In this document: positions 20,826 through 34,559 of the stretch, piece after piece | Position numbering within the stretch: position 1 is the stretch's first letter | How the letters are laid out: each line of letters opens with the position of its first letter | Origin: Isoetes taiwanensis | Taxonomy: Eukaryota > Streptophyta > Lycopodiopsida > Isoetales > Isoetaceae | Reading direction: 5' to 3' | DNA: 64,000 nucleotides | Assembly: GCA_021234155.1 (NCBI GenBank) | Contig: JAJEKV010000075.1 | Location: forward strand, 3,279,280-3,343,279 | Translations under genes and position numbers: made by a program | Notes under the pieces: model-generated | The model's input: the letters and a program-made list of their open reading frames with translations, nothing else | What the model was told of the DNA's origin: nothing | Databases searched by the model: none

Positions 20826-23800
20826 CGGAGGCATTCTTCTTCATGGACATTTTCTCACCACAAGCTTTTAATCTTGCATCGCGCTTTGATTCCTTTCTAT
20901 CTATTTATTTGCAATACAGGATGAAGCATTTGTCTTACTATTATTCAACTTCTACTGTTTGATTTTTTGACCTCATTTGCCTCGACCTCTTAGTTTCTCA
21001 TCTAAATTTTTTTTTCCCTATTAATGGTTTGGCCGATGGACTTTTCTTCTTGTTAGGGATCTTGTTGGCCTTAGAAGACCCCTCATAAGAATGTGAATTG
21101 TCCTAGGATGGAGCTAACTAGTGGCGGGAAACGTCGATGCATGCTGTTGTGAGAATTGCCGCATGTATTGTGGTTGATAATCTCTCCATGTTATAGTGTC
21201 TTCCTCACTTTTTGTTGCTAATTTGTTATGTCTGGGTAAAGTTGTTTTTCATTTATGTTTCGACATCGACACTTCTTATTCTTCTGCTTTGGCCGTCCTT
21301 TGATGTTCTCCAATCCTCAAATTAGCCATTATCGGATGGGGCCAACATGTATAAGATAATTCGGTGGACCCTGAAGAATTGCTGGGGAGAACTCTCTAAC
21401 ATGTGTTCTTTACCACCTTCATTCCTTTTATATATTTTTACGTTTCTTTTTTTTATTTAGCCAAGCAAACTATCCTCAAGATAAACATTCATTTGATATA
21501 CATACGATGCTTGTATTTGATCCAAGCAAGGTGATCATCTTTGCCCGGAACTCCATGGTCTCTTGTGTTGCTAGTTTTGTTATGTGCATGTAGATTGTTT
21601 TTATTTACAACTCTTGACTCATTATTATCGATGGTTCTCCTATGATCTCCATTTCTCGTCTCAGGAAGGAATGGCAATAACATAAGATGCGTACTGTTTG
21701 GATCGTCGGTGGTCTGGCTAGAGGAAGGAGCATTACGACTCTGGCGATCTGGAACGTCGATCCAGAATCAAGAGCGACTCCATGTTGTTTGGGATATATC
21801 TTACAATTCACATTTATGAAGAGAGTGATGCAGGCGTCGTCCAGAGATCCCAACTTTCTAAAATTCAAATATGCCGAAATTTTTGTATTTGATGGGGACA
21901 ACCCTACCCTCATCACCCTCACGGGAGGTTGGAAAGAAACTCCCCCTCAACTAATCCCAGCTTCCATTATTGTTATTTTTTACCTTTTTTATTGTTAAGT
22001 CTACGGAATACTAATATAATCAGAGACATTCTGGGAATTTGTCTAACAAATTCTAGGTGCCCATGAGTAATTGCCAAGTACAAATAAAAACTTTGGAGGC
22101 TCTAATCAAAAATAGAACATTGATGAGTCTCTAGGTACCCATGATACAGCTTTTGTCATAAGTCTAAGGATTTTACCAGTAGATGGATAATCTTAAGTAC
22201 GGAATACAAAGAATGGAATTCAAAATAATCCCAACCCTTAGGGCAAAGCTCCTGGCAGGGCTGAAAAAGAAGACTAAGTATTGGAAAAGAATTGGATTAG
22301 ATATATGATTCAAGTGAGGCATTAGAGCATCCACTCGCCAAGATCCCAAATTAAAATTAATTTGCATTCGGGCATGGTCTAATTGGCTGGACCTTAAATC
22401 GCCACCTGAGGTCCGCGAGGATTTCCAAACTTGGCAATATTGGTCTAATGTGGGGATATGAGAATAATCCATTGTCAGGCCATGGATTAAATTGACCAAC
22501 GGATGTCTTGTGGTTGAGACCATAAACTTGCCATATGTACTTGATAAACACATGCAAATGGAAGCTTCATATCCCACCGAGGTGGTGGTGGCTTCCATGT
22601 TGACATGTAGAATAAAGTGATGATGTAATTTGTATTTTTATGATGATGATGAATAAAGTAATTTCCTTCAATAAAAAAACTCCAAATTAAAAGAAAGTTT
22701 AAAAAACTCCAAATTAACGAAGGAATAAGTTTAAGGAGCGGATTGGATAGGTGTTGGGAAATTCACTAATAGAATTGATGGATGTCATTAGCCAATTCCA
22801 CACAAAAGAGTTTCTCAAAGCAAAAGAGTTAAAAGTTGGATCAAGGAACTGGTTGGCGGTTTACGAATCTCGAAGAGAAGCCAATTGATTGGGGTATGAT
22901 TAAATTCGAACCTTGTTCTTGAAGTTGATGTGGAAACCTTTGTTGAAGTCCCAATTCATGTTGTTCCTCTCCATTTTCCATTGTTAGTTCATCTTTTTGT
23001 AAAACAATCGATAAAGCTGCTCTTTTATAAGGGGTTAAAAATGGCTTTATAAAGATTAAAACACACCATTTAATAACTTAAAGATCTTTGCTATGCTAAG
23101 CGTACATTTGATTAAAATTCTTATTATTTGATCCTTTTGTAGATTAACCAAAGGAATATTTTAACATGGATATTAGGGTCTGCGAGGTTTGGCGCCAACA
23201 TTCTATCCTTCTTTCTCTTTTGCTCCCCATAACAACTCCCACGGCACCATTACCAATTCCTCCCCTTCCACATTTGATCCTCCTCGATCAAAGGAATTTT
23301 ATGATGAACCAAGTCTATGGTTACAACCTTACATTCAGGAGTCCACGGTAAAAAATATTCCGTCAAGGCCCTTTAGAGCTAAGAAGTCGACCCACATAAA
23401 GGCGAAAAAGTTTTTGAGGATTGTCTAACCTCCCACAAGCAAATCCACCGAATTCTAGCCTATGTATCACACATGTCACATCTGTCAAAATGGCGTAGCT
23501 TCATTATACCATTAGTTTCATAATTTTTGAATCCTATGGCTGGGACTATTAAAAAAATCCCAAAAATTCTCCTTTGCACCATGGATCCTCTTTCTAACTC
23601 CGTTATCCCTTCCTCCTTTCTTTTCACGTAAGCCTTATTAAACACAGCAAATCAGCTTCCTTCAGCGCTAGGTGGTTGACTTCCGTAGCCGACATATAGA
23701 ATAAAGTGTTGTAATTTGTGTTGTTCATGATAATGACATTGAATAAATGACATCCTTCAATATAAAACTCCAAATTAAAAGAGAATAAGTTTAGAATGGC

Positions 23801-26690
23801 TTGGATGGAATAGTGTGGGAAATTCACCTAATGGAATTGATGGATGTCGTTAGCCAATTCCACACAATCTCCAACATTATTATCACTGAGGAAGTGGGGA
23901 GGAGTTAAGGCTTGGATGAAGAAACTACTTGTCATATTTGAGTTGAACTATTTATGTGATTCATTGGATTCTTCGGTTGTTTCTTCATGCTTATATGCAC
24001 CACAATTGTTTGCTCTTGTATCAAAGTTGGATGGATTTATTATTTAAGCGTGCTTTCGAGATAATCCTTTTAGTGAAGGGGATCATCCGAGGACATTTTC
24101 TCCCACAAGCTTTTAATCCAGCATCCTTTTGATTCACTCTATCCTATTTTTTCATTACAGGGGGCCAAGCATTTGTCTTGCTATTCTTCTCTCTGTTTTG
24201 AATTTTCACCTTATTTGCCCGACCTCTTCCTCCTCTCATTTTTTTTTTTTTTTTTTGAATTTTTTTTTTTTTTGGCCCTTTTTTCTTGTTAGGAAATCTT
24301 GTGTATAAAGGCTCCTCATAGAATATTGATTGTCTTGGGATCCAACATTCCACAGTGATGGACAGCTTATGATACATGTATTATTGGATTGATAATCTCT
24401 CCATGTTATGAGTCTCTTCCTCTCCGTTTGTTGCTAATTTGTTATGTTTGATTAAATTGTTTTTTCATTTACATGTTTTTAGAAACATAAATTTACCACT
24501 AGCATTAGCATTATCTTATCTTATTCTTGGTGGCCCTTTTAATTGGGTTGTGTGTGTTTGGTATGATGGGGCCTAGTCTCCGGGTTTTAGATGGGGAACA
24601 TTTATGCCCTTGATCCCTTAACCCCCGTTGGGTTCCATGGGCCAGTAAAAATTCATCTTATCTTATCTTATCTTTATTCTTCTTTGGCGTTCTTTGTTCC
24701 TCCAATCCTGCGCCATGCCATTATGGGAAGAAGCAATATGTATAAGATGCATGCAATTCAGACCGTGTCAATTGCAAGGGCTTATATCCAACATATGTTC
24801 TTCTCGTGCCTTCATTTAATACATACTCTTTTGCCTCTTTTTTTTATTTAGCCAAACAGAAACTATCACTCAAATTTAAAAGCAAACTATCACCGAATTA
24901 AAACTTCTACGGTGATGAGTATACATACGTGTATTTTTTGAATCTCAAAGCAAAGTGATCATCTGCCATTTCCATATTCTCTTACTTGTGTTGCTAGTTC
25001 TTTATAGCGACATGTGAATTGTTTTTCCATTTAAAAACTCTTAGGCATGGAAACGTATCAATGCGTTCTACATGATCTCCAATTCTCATTAGAAGGGGGC
25101 AACATGTATAGATGCATGCTATTTTTGATTGTCGGGTCGCTAACGGAGGCATTACGCGTTTTCAGCGATCCGGAACGATAAAGACGCAGATCCCCACAAC
25201 TCTTGTTTTTCTGGGATATATCTACAATGCATATGACTTTAAAATAATGTAAAGTGATCTTATGTCGTTGGTCCCCGAATCATGACTCACATTGCTTTAG
25301 ATATGACCTACGGTCAGAATGATCTAAGAGCTCATGTTGATTTGGGATATATCTTACAATGCATATGGTTTGGGTTATATGTGTGATCCCACGGTCAGAT
25401 TAATTTTTTTGATCTGCATCATTGGTCCAAGATCCAAACTGAGTGCTTTAGATATATCTTGCTCTTCTCGCGGATGGGATGGCCCGGGTTTATCACATTA
25501 AGCGATTCTATGGTGCATATGGCCCATCATGTTAAAATTGATTTATTGGGGATCCCCACTTTCTAATTCAAAAAATGCTAAAAGTTGTATTGAGGGGACC
25601 AAAACCTGTCCCTCATCACCCTCTATAAGAAGGAGTTGGAAACTCCTCAACTAAAAATCCAAACTTCCATTGTTATAATTTTTTTACCTTTTATTGTTAA
25701 AGCTCGAATGCTAATATAATCAAGACATTCTAAAAGATTATAAAAATGGTCTAGGCTCTATGGTAACTACTTAAGCCCTAACAAAAAGTTTAAAGCTCTA
25801 ATAATGGGAGTATTTGTGGAATACTCTAGATGCCCATGGTAACTTTTATAAGTCTAAGGAATTTATAGATAGTTGGATAACCTCAAACTCGAATACAGCA
25901 TCCAAAGACAGATTAAAGTAATCCACCCCCTTAAGCACCAGCTCACAACTGGGTCGAGACTTTAAGTATTGGAAAAAAAGGATTAGGCATGATTCAATTG
26001 AGCATTAGAGCTCTCCTCTAGCAAGATCCCAATTAAAAGGTTGCCCTATGGGCATGGTCTAGTGGCGGGACCTTAAATTGCACACTGGTGGTCATGGGTT
26101 TTGAAACCTGACCAATATCGATCTAATGGGGACCTAACTATCGCCCACATAGGGTCCTGGGGTTCAAGTATGATTAACTGCCTTGTAGAAGAGAGAGTTA
26201 AAAGCTTCTCAGAGCATATTTGCACCTTAAACTTGCCATATGTGCTGACACATGTAAAAGTAGCTCTAACATATTTAAGCCTATGTAATAAGACTGGCTA
26301 TGTGATATGTAGAATAAAAGTGGCGTAAAATATACCTATATGTATGGGTGGCTTCTATGTCATATTAAGAATAAAAAAGTGATAAAATATACTCATGATG
26401 TGATGATAAATAGAATGGCGTCCTTCAATATAAACCAAATTAAAAAGGAAGGGAATAAGTTTAGCGGCTTGGATGGGTATTGGGAAATTCACTAATAAGA
26501 TATCATCGAGTAGGGAAAAAAGTTAGCGAGGTCTAAGAACCTTTATTAGTGAAGTTAGTTACATTGTTGAAGTTGGTGGCTAGAGAACTATTCGGTCCCA
26601 ATTCATGTCTCCATCTGTCGAATTGTTTCTCTCCCCTTTATATTCCGATGTAGCTCACCTTTTAGTAAAAGGTTAGATAACCTCCTTTTT
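20826..26690. repeat. Block B copies of repeats X, Y and Z
   Basis: Collinear with 2846-8700: X (20826-22520, tRNA-like head near 22371), Y (22521-22960), Z (about 23080-23460), Y (about 23625-23920), X (23925-26190, tRNA-like head near 26043) and Y (26220-26640). The LINE 3' fragment lies at about 24529-24655 and the degenerate array at 25205-25530. Differences from copy A are dense and mostly small indels. No gene. Confidence 0.8.
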
Positions 26691-27299
26691 TTTTTATAAA
26701 AGGGTTCACATAGCTTTATAAGATTGAAGACTCACCTTTTTAATACATATATAAAGGCGGTTTCCTTTTATGTTTGGAAGGTAATATTTTTACCAGAGGG
26801 AAAAAGCGTGAGAGCGACACATGTGTCCCTAAAAATAATAACAGGAAATTTAAAAAAAAAGTGGCGACCCTTTAGTTCCTTTGCAAACAATCAGGTCACC
26901 TTTCGATTCACGAACCTTTCTTCCTCGCAAACAATCGGGTTGCGTCGGCTTTCAAGCAAGCTCTTAAATTTCTTGCAAGCAATCCCAATCCCCTGATCTA
27001 CTATGCATTATCTTGGTTTAAGACGGCCCGGTTCAGAGCCACCCTTCTTCTTCTTCTTCTTTACTTCTCTTCACTTCTTCCTTCTTCTTACCCTTCTTAG
27101 TTTTTGTAGTCTTCTTTAAGGGGAAGGAAACCCTTCCCTTCTTCTGAAGACGTCAAAGCTTTTTTGTTTTGTGACCCCAAGTGCACCTTCATTTTTTAAG
27201 CGATTGAGCACAAGCGCATTGGAGGTGGCGGGAAACCGACGAAGCCGGGTTATGCGAAAGAAAAGCTGCGGCCGCCTGAGAAGGAAGAAGGTTGGAAAA

Positions 27300-27790
27300 G
27301 GAAGGAAGGAAGGAATTATCTACTTTGCTCGTCCGCGAGGAGACCATTGTCGGTCCTATTGGACCAATTTCTACTTTGCAAAATCATAGATTCAAATTCT
27401 TGCGGGATTAAAACCCCATGAACAAGGGTTTGAAGGAAAATCCGTCGGTAACAATCGAAAGCCAAAGCTTAGGTTGCCCGCGTGCTAATCATATAAAATG
27501 CGGCTTATCCCAATCTTTATACTCGATCAATTCCATCACCCGTGATTTTGTCTTCACGGTCCAAGTTCACAACCCTTTTTTCCCATGATATCAGGAACCT
27601 TTAACATTGACATTACACCAAACATCACAGATGTTTTTGACACAATAATAAGTTTAAGCCTAGTCGGCCGGTGTTGTTCTAGGTCAAACAAAATGCAAGA
27701 GACGTATCGTAGGGTTATATGCTAAGGGGCGTTTCAAAACCCGGTGTGCCCGAACAAAAGCATAAAAAAATTTTTTTAAAGTGTGAAACT
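27300..27790. other. Mosaic sequence mixing LINE-G 3' end and repeat W
   Basis: Within a few hundred bases the sequence alternates: CGTCCGCGAGGAGACCATTG (LINE), TTCTACTTTGCAAAATCATA (W), TTCTTGCGGGATTAAAACCC (LINE), ATGAACAAG (W), CGTGCTAATCATATAAAATG (LINE), CCTTTAACATTGACATTACA (W). In copy A these come from two separate places 50 bp to 4.5 kb apart. The clean W copy 1 expected to the left is missing here. Consistent with a consensus made from misaligned reads. Confidence 0.75.
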
Positions 27791-30385
27791 CATCCTCAAT
27801 AGCACCGGTTTGGCGGCCAGAGCTGTCTGGCGAGGGCTCTATTTTGCAGATCACCGATGCGGTGGTGCCGGGCACTGTCTGAATGGAGGCAATGAGTGCG
27901 CTTTCGAGGGGGCAGTGGGGAGCCTTGAGTGGTACGTGGGCCGGGGCTAACCGCGAGGTTGATGTGCTCCATGGGCCATTTTGACTGCTTTAAAGCAATA
28001 CGAGAGCGCGCCGAAACAGCATCTGGGCCACTCCGCGGGCTATCACCGCGATCGACATTTGCGCCCGGTATGCGCATCGTGCTCACGCACTTTCCCGTAT
28101 CTGGCGAACCAGCGTCTCTCTTGCCTCCAGCGGGCCCTAAAGCGCATTGCCGGACTCATGGCCCGCGGTGTAAGCCCGGTCGCGGGGCGAGCATCTGGTA
28201 ACCACTTTTACGAAAATGAGCTGATGTGTCTATCAGGGGGCTGCCCCAGGCGGCAAAGAATCCCGTTTTCGCCAGCGAGGAATCGATAGGGGACTGAAGG
28301 TTTTACCCAAGTGCGCGTGCCAAAATGCCTTGCACTTTTGCTCCGGAAGTCATTCGAATTAGCCCCGAAGAGGCCGGCCAAGACTAACCGATGCGTCTGA
28401 AGGACGAACTCGACCCAGGTGCACGGAACAAAATGTGGTGATGGCTTCAATCTTATAGCTACTGGTATTTGTTACGCCTCATCAGCACCGACCTGCTTGT
28501 CACCCATAGCCGGGATGGGGCCTCCGTGAAGGCGAGGGGAGGGGCTTTCCACCCTAATTGCCCAGCCAGGTGGTGGCGTCCTGAGGGCATCCCCGTGTCT
28601 GCCGAGGAGGCATGGGAGATTGTGATGAAGAAGGGATATGAGAGTCCCTACGGTCTTGGCAGTTAATGGCACATGCTCTGGCAGCGACAAAATGTGTCCT
28701 AGAACATCCAGGAGTGAGGCTACGCTTCACGGGGTGTGGGCCCGGCCGGTGTATCGTCGCATAGATGAAGCTGGCGGGATGACCTGATACCACAAAGGCT
28801 GTATGCCATCCCCATGCTTTCGATGGCAGCGAAATTAGCGATCCGCAAAAAGGGTGGTGGCGAGGCAACTACTGGCGGACCGATACTGCGGTAACTGGCC
28901 CGTGCGAGAACATCACGCCAAAACAACTCTCGCTACAACCTGTACATATGGCATTACCACGCACGGAAGAGGCAGCGAGGGAGCCAGATTGGCCGCGGTC
29001 GCCGAAGCTTTCCCAGGGGACCATTATCCCATGCCCCTAAAGTCCCTGGCATTCTTCGATCGGCCAAGGTGATTGCATGCCGGTAAGTGCCTTGGCGTAA
29101 AGATATGGTCTCGTTGGTGGCGGTTGGCTTCCCCCACATTGAGGGCTGTATCCACAGCTACCCTGCTTGACCTTGCAGTCCAAGCTGCCACTCGAGAATG
29201 CCGATAGCGGTTTGGCAAATCACCGGAAGCGGTATGATGCGGTGGGTAATTGTGGGACGGTGTGGTAAGCCCTTGTGAATGGGAACAACCGCGTGGTCCG
29301 GCTGACCAGGAGGCGCCCTCTGCAATGCTGGTAGAGCAGGGGTGGTGAGGCCGGCACAAGCGGTACGCCCGCCCGCCAGGCAACTTCCGGCCTCACCACC
29401 CGCCAGGGTCAGCCTTCGCCTTCCAGCTGGCCACGTTGCGGTACTCCTCCCAGCATCTGTCCACGAGAGTCAATGGGGAACCCATCTGTGGGTATGAAGG
29501 CGTCTGTGGCGTCTGCAAGCGGGTCATAAATTTTAGCGCAAAGTCTTACGTTTCCCTTGCAGGGTGCGATCATCCCGCCTTGGTGGGCTGGCCAGCGAAA
29601 CACTCTGTAAAAGGTTGAGGAAGTGGAATTCAGGCCGAACTATCTCCCACTGATGCGCAGCGAATGCAAAAGCAGCGTACGTCGCTGCGAATGTAGGCGT
29701 ATGCGGTATTCGATACCTGGCGGTGCACGGATCGAATAATGTGTGACGGGCTGCCCGCTTCGTTCGCTGCGGTCGCGTCAAAATAACCATGGATTCTGGC
29801 GGAGGAATGTTAGCGACCGGCGGCAGCGAGTGCCTTGTAACACTGTCCATTTGCATCCCGCGTAATAGCGGTCGGTGGTGCTGTCTGGCGCTTGCTCTAC
29901 AATGTGGAGGAGTGCAGTGGGAGGGGCGTCCATGAGCATCTCGGCGTAGTCGGCTTTGCTTTCATAATCGAGTTTCTCAGCGAGGGGCGGTGAGGGGCTG
30001 GCATAGTGGGGGATTCTGGCGGCTGCTTGGCCAGTCCAAATAAAGTGGGAGGTGATGCAGTGCGATCTCTCCTCATCCCGTGTCTGTGCCCACAGGAAGC
30101 TTGTTGATGAGAGATTACATATCTTAGCATGGCTACAAGCACACCAGTCCACCACACTGGACCCTCCCCTGATTGTCCTGGCATGTGCGCCCCAGAATCG
30201 AGACAGCCAGCGCGTGAAGGCCATTGCAAATTATCAAGTCAAAAATGCCACATAGCGAGAACAGCTATGCCAGCGGTGACACAGGCTGTCATCCGACCAG
30301 CGTGGCGGGCTATACCAGGGAGGCGTGAAGTGCGGGACATCGTCGGCCGAGGTCAAGTCGCATGGGCTGCTCCTACTCCTGTCCG

Positions 30386-30824
30386 TGCATTGAAATCTCC
30401 AAGAAGGGACTGACCCTACCCAGCTAGCGATCTTTGTATGTCATCATATAGATCGACATCACGGGTCCATCCCTATCCGCTTGCTCGGGGTGGCTGCGAT
30501 AGAAGGTCTTTGTCTGCGTGAAATAAATATGACGAGAAAAAAAGGGGTTACCCTTTGGTATTATGCACCACGAACCCAGTACGGTTATGTCTTCTGTCTT
30601 GGAGGATATAGCAAGATGTGCCAAGGTTGTCCGTGTGAAAACCTCCCCCATGACCCATTTATCTGTACAAGTATTGAAAATAGAAATGTTGGTAACACAA
30701 ATCGTCGAATTGCCTGTGCCAGTATGCTCCCATGTCTCCATGAGGAAGATGAGATCCATAAACGCCCACGGGTTCCAGGCTGTCCCCTACGCCAAGGGAA
30801 GCCTCGACAATTCCATGAGACCAC
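30386..30824 (-). pseudogene. LINE-G endonuclease, copy B
   Basis: MVSWNCRGFPWRRGQPGTRG opens at 30824 on the minus strand. An overlapping frame carries MDLIFLMETWEHTGTGNSTI from 30759, the usual second block of APE-type endonucleases. The catalytic GDFNA motif follows at 30406-30386 in yet another frame. These blocks are the clearest evidence for the endonuclease type in LINE-G. Confidence 0.65.
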
Positions 30825-31689
30825 CTGGGAGGCACAATTCCTATTTGTCGGCCGGGGATGGTATCAAACTTCGGTTTGAGGAAGAACCGAAACCGAATGA
30901 GTCAAAAGAGATGGAAAACCAGGAGAAACCCGGCTTATCATCATTGAAAGCCATGAAAGAGAACAAAGGGTAAAGGCAAGGAAAGAACCGGTGAAGTAAA
31001 AATGCGAAAGCGAGGCCACGTCCTGAAAGTGACCAATGAGGACGGTTAAAATTTCTTCACCGGTATCGGGCATCCCGCGGAACAAGCCTGAGCACCCCGT
31101 TGGCCGAATGCCTGCGACCCGACGAAGCTCCACATGCTGGCGTTGCCTCCTGTTGCCCGCGTTGTGAGGTCCCGCGTCTACGGGGATGTCCCCCTTCAAC
31201 ATACGGCCACGGCGCAATATGGCATCACGCGCATTGCATGCATAGTGAATATGACAATGAAAATGCGGTCTGCGACCCGGTGAGCCCCATCTTGGGAGCT
31301 GCTTTCCCGAGAAATGTGAACTGGCCCGGGAATGTCATCCGGTCGAGAATGTGTGTTGGATGTGGTGGGCGGGGCTCTCCCCTATTTGATTACGGCATGC
31401 CTCGAACTACCCAGTTGGCCTCTCCGCTGCGCTCCACAGGTGCGGCTGCGGGTCAAAGTGGTAGGCGGGGTCTGGCATCTTTGGGGTGGTGGTGGCTGGG
31501 ATGGCGTGGAGTGGTAGGTGTGGGCGGGATGGCGCGGTGGCTGGAGTGTTTGGCGGAGCGGGCTTGGTGCCGATTATGGAGCTATGGGCGGGATAGCGGT
31601 TTGAGCAGCGTTCTGGCCTGTGAAGTCGGGAGGAGACAGCTCTTCACAATTGCTTTGCTGTTGTATCCATCTCACCTTTGCACTACTTG

Positions 31690-32370
31690 CATTTTTTATT
31701 TTATTTTCTTTTGTTTTTTTTTTTTGTTGTGCAAAGTTTTTTACTGCGGTCTCTTTTTTGCTGCCTCTTATTATCTATTTCACAGGCTGAAGGTACAAGA
31801 AGGTCATTCTCTTTCCACATTTGCCTTGTACTTCTTTCTGCTTTGGTAAAATCATAGATTCAAAAAAACTCCTTGTTTTGATGCATTAGCCTAAAGGCCA
31901 TGAACAAGAATAATAAAATTGCTCCATCTTCTTTGCAGCATGAAGTGGAAGCTAAAGCGCTTTTTCTAGGGGCTATTCTATATAGGAAAAACATTAAGAT
32001 TATTGAAAAAATTCTTTACTAGATTCTTCTCGAAGAAATTCCATCATCTTTGAGATTTTGCCCTTACATCCATAGGGGGTTGCTCACCTTTTTTTTCCTA
32101 TGATTTCATTGTGAACTTTAACATTGACATTACAATTCAACATGTGGATAGATATTTACATCCTGGCTAATAAGTTTTTAAGCCTAGCTTTGAAGCTTGC
32201 AATTGTTCTAGGTCGGGGCTTGCCCTCTTAAGAGTCTTATCAATAGGCTTATATGCTCGTATAATATCTGGTTTCCCCAAACCGAAAGTGCATTACCTAT
32301 GAACTTAAAAGCATAAAAAGAGCATTTTTATTCAACTTAGGACAACACTATGTCAATAAATATGTCAATA
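31690..32370. repeat. Repeat W, block B copy 2
   Basis: Counterpart of 14121-14795: TTTTATTTTATTTTCTTTTG through CAATAAATATGTCAATAAAT. It is better preserved than its left partner in block B. Confidence 0.8.
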
Positions 32371-34559
32371 AATACATTTTGAAAGACACAATGCAAACAA
32401 CCAAAATATTGGCAATCCTACAAGGCATTGTTTGGTAATCATATGAAACAAATAAATTTATTTCATAATAACAATTGGTTGCAACCAATTCCAATACAAA
32501 CTCTATTCTTCAAGCTCTATTACAACTCTCCTTCCATCTAGATACAAGTTTCAAGAGGGCAAACCACTCTGACACCACTGTTTCTTTGTCGAGAGATTAA
32601 AAAGAACAGGTTTGAGGGAATCATATTTGAAAAACAAAAGCAAAGGAGAATAAATGCAAACTATTCTACTAGCAAAACATCATAAGTGACGTAACCCCAA
32701 AAAGTAAAAATGCTTGAAAACAATAGGAAGATTAATCAATTAAGTCACGTAATTAACCCCCAAAAAATATAAAAATGCTTGAAAACAATAGGGAAGAATA
32801 CCGGGCAATAGCGATAATAGATCGATCAAATGTCTTGGCATTCCGCCAAGAGCAAATATTTTTTGTAGCGTGAATCTTGTGTTACATTTGTGGTGGTGTT
32901 TGAGATGGTTTCCATTAATTCCATTCTTACATATTCCCCGTAGAATATTCCATTACGTACTTAAACATTGAAATTAGTCACAATTATTGTTATAGGAAAT
33001 AAAACAATCTCGGAGAACATATGTTACATGATCAATAAGCTTCTTTGGCCCTTGTTTTGGCCGATTCCCACGTGTTACACGACTTTCGTTAAGCCACTTT
33101 GTTTCCAAAGCCGAGACTCTAGCCCTCTTTCACATTGTTTAAGACTTAACACAAATTCCCCATAATTAATTTGAAAGGAGAAATGTTCAAGGTGCCTTGC
33201 CTGCTATGATAAATTTCTTGTAATAACTTAAATCTTTGCTAATAGTATACGTATATTTGTTTAAAGATCCTTATTAATTTTAGTCTTTACATTAGATTAA
33301 CCAGAGGAATATTTTAACATGGGTATCAAGGTCAGAGGTCTGGCATAGACATTCTATCATTCTTTCTCTTTTCCTTGCTCCCATAGGCACGCCCCCGAGC
33401 ACCACCATATTCCCTTCCTGGGATTGATCGTCCTCAATCAAGGAAATATATGATAAATTAACATAATTAAGTCCAATGGTTACACCCCAACCCCGAGTGA
33501 GTCCACAATAAAAAATATTTAAGTCTGGTCCTTTAGGCTAAAAAATTTCAAGTCCAGCCCTTAAAGGCTAAAAAGTTTTGAAGCAATTTGAGGCTATCCA
33601 CGTTGCAGCCATCTAGGATTTAGGGAGCTTAAGAATCGCTGGATTTCATCTAGGATGAGAAAAATTCATCGAAATTCCAAAGATGTTCATCGTAACAGGA
33701 AGTTATGCCTGTTAGGGAGAATTAGCGATCAAACTGATTTTTGTAGAAACACAAATCAAATTGGTTTTGTTCTATTGGTAGTAGCGGTTCTATTTTAGTG
33801 CATTCAAATGCACAAAATTATCTTTACTGAAAACTTGCGGAATCAACAAGAAACTGATGAAAATGGCCAAAAGATACCTAAAAACTTCAAAATCTTGGAA
33901 CTTGCCAAAAATAATGGCCCCGGATCAAAATCACAAGGAACCTTACCCGTCCGGCGCCATTGGCGCTCGACCGCGATCGGTAACACCTCTTCTTCCGCGG
34001 CGAGACGAGGGTAAGAAAGAAAGAGAGAATGAAAAAAGGGAAATAGGGGATTTTTTGGGCCAATACCAAGATGACACATAAAGCGTCATCCACGAACAAG
34101 AATGTCAAGTGGCCTTTGGTGAGCGCAAGTAACGGCGTCACTTTGTTGACATCCTAAGAATGTCAAGTAAGTTAGACATTCCCTATGAGGCGAGAAATGC
34201 CCCTAAAAAAGCGAGGGGCATTTTTCACTAACTTGCCAAAAAATAATGGAATTTTACAATTTGCCCTTTAAAATATAACCAACTAGACCATGGATTGTCA
34301 TAACACTGAGCGATCATGGCCTTTAATAATGACAAAGAAATTTATATTAAAACCCTACAAAAAGAAGTTTTGTGTGAAGTCGAATAGTTCTCAATTCTAG
34401 ACATATTGTTACACACACCAAATAACTTTAGAGTGTCTTATTGATGCGCTTCGCTTATAGAGCAAAAAAAAAAAAGAAGTCTTGCTTGTAACTAAGAGTT
34501 TTGGAGAGTACAACAAAAAAAAGAAAACTCACCTCCAAAACCAAGTCCAAAACTTTTAC
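32371..34559. other. Block B spacer and repeat Z
   Basis: Counterpart of 14796-16978. It includes the repeat Z copy at about 33217-33610 and the hairpin-bearing spacer. The stretch 33178-33679 is identical to 15601-16102, whereas both sides carry the usual block B indels. No gene. Confidence 0.6.

Larger units (their letters stand above)
27290..31689 (-). mobile_element. LINE-G, copy B (heavily altered)
   Basis: Counterpart of 9745-14120 in the same orientation. Clear landmarks are the endonuclease start (MVSWNCRGFP, near 30824), LLGDFNA (30386-30406) and the YADD region (28753-28763, one base lost from its CTG). The 3' part (27290-27790) is blended with repeat W sequence. GC-rich throughout and broken in every frame. 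Confidence 0.7.
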
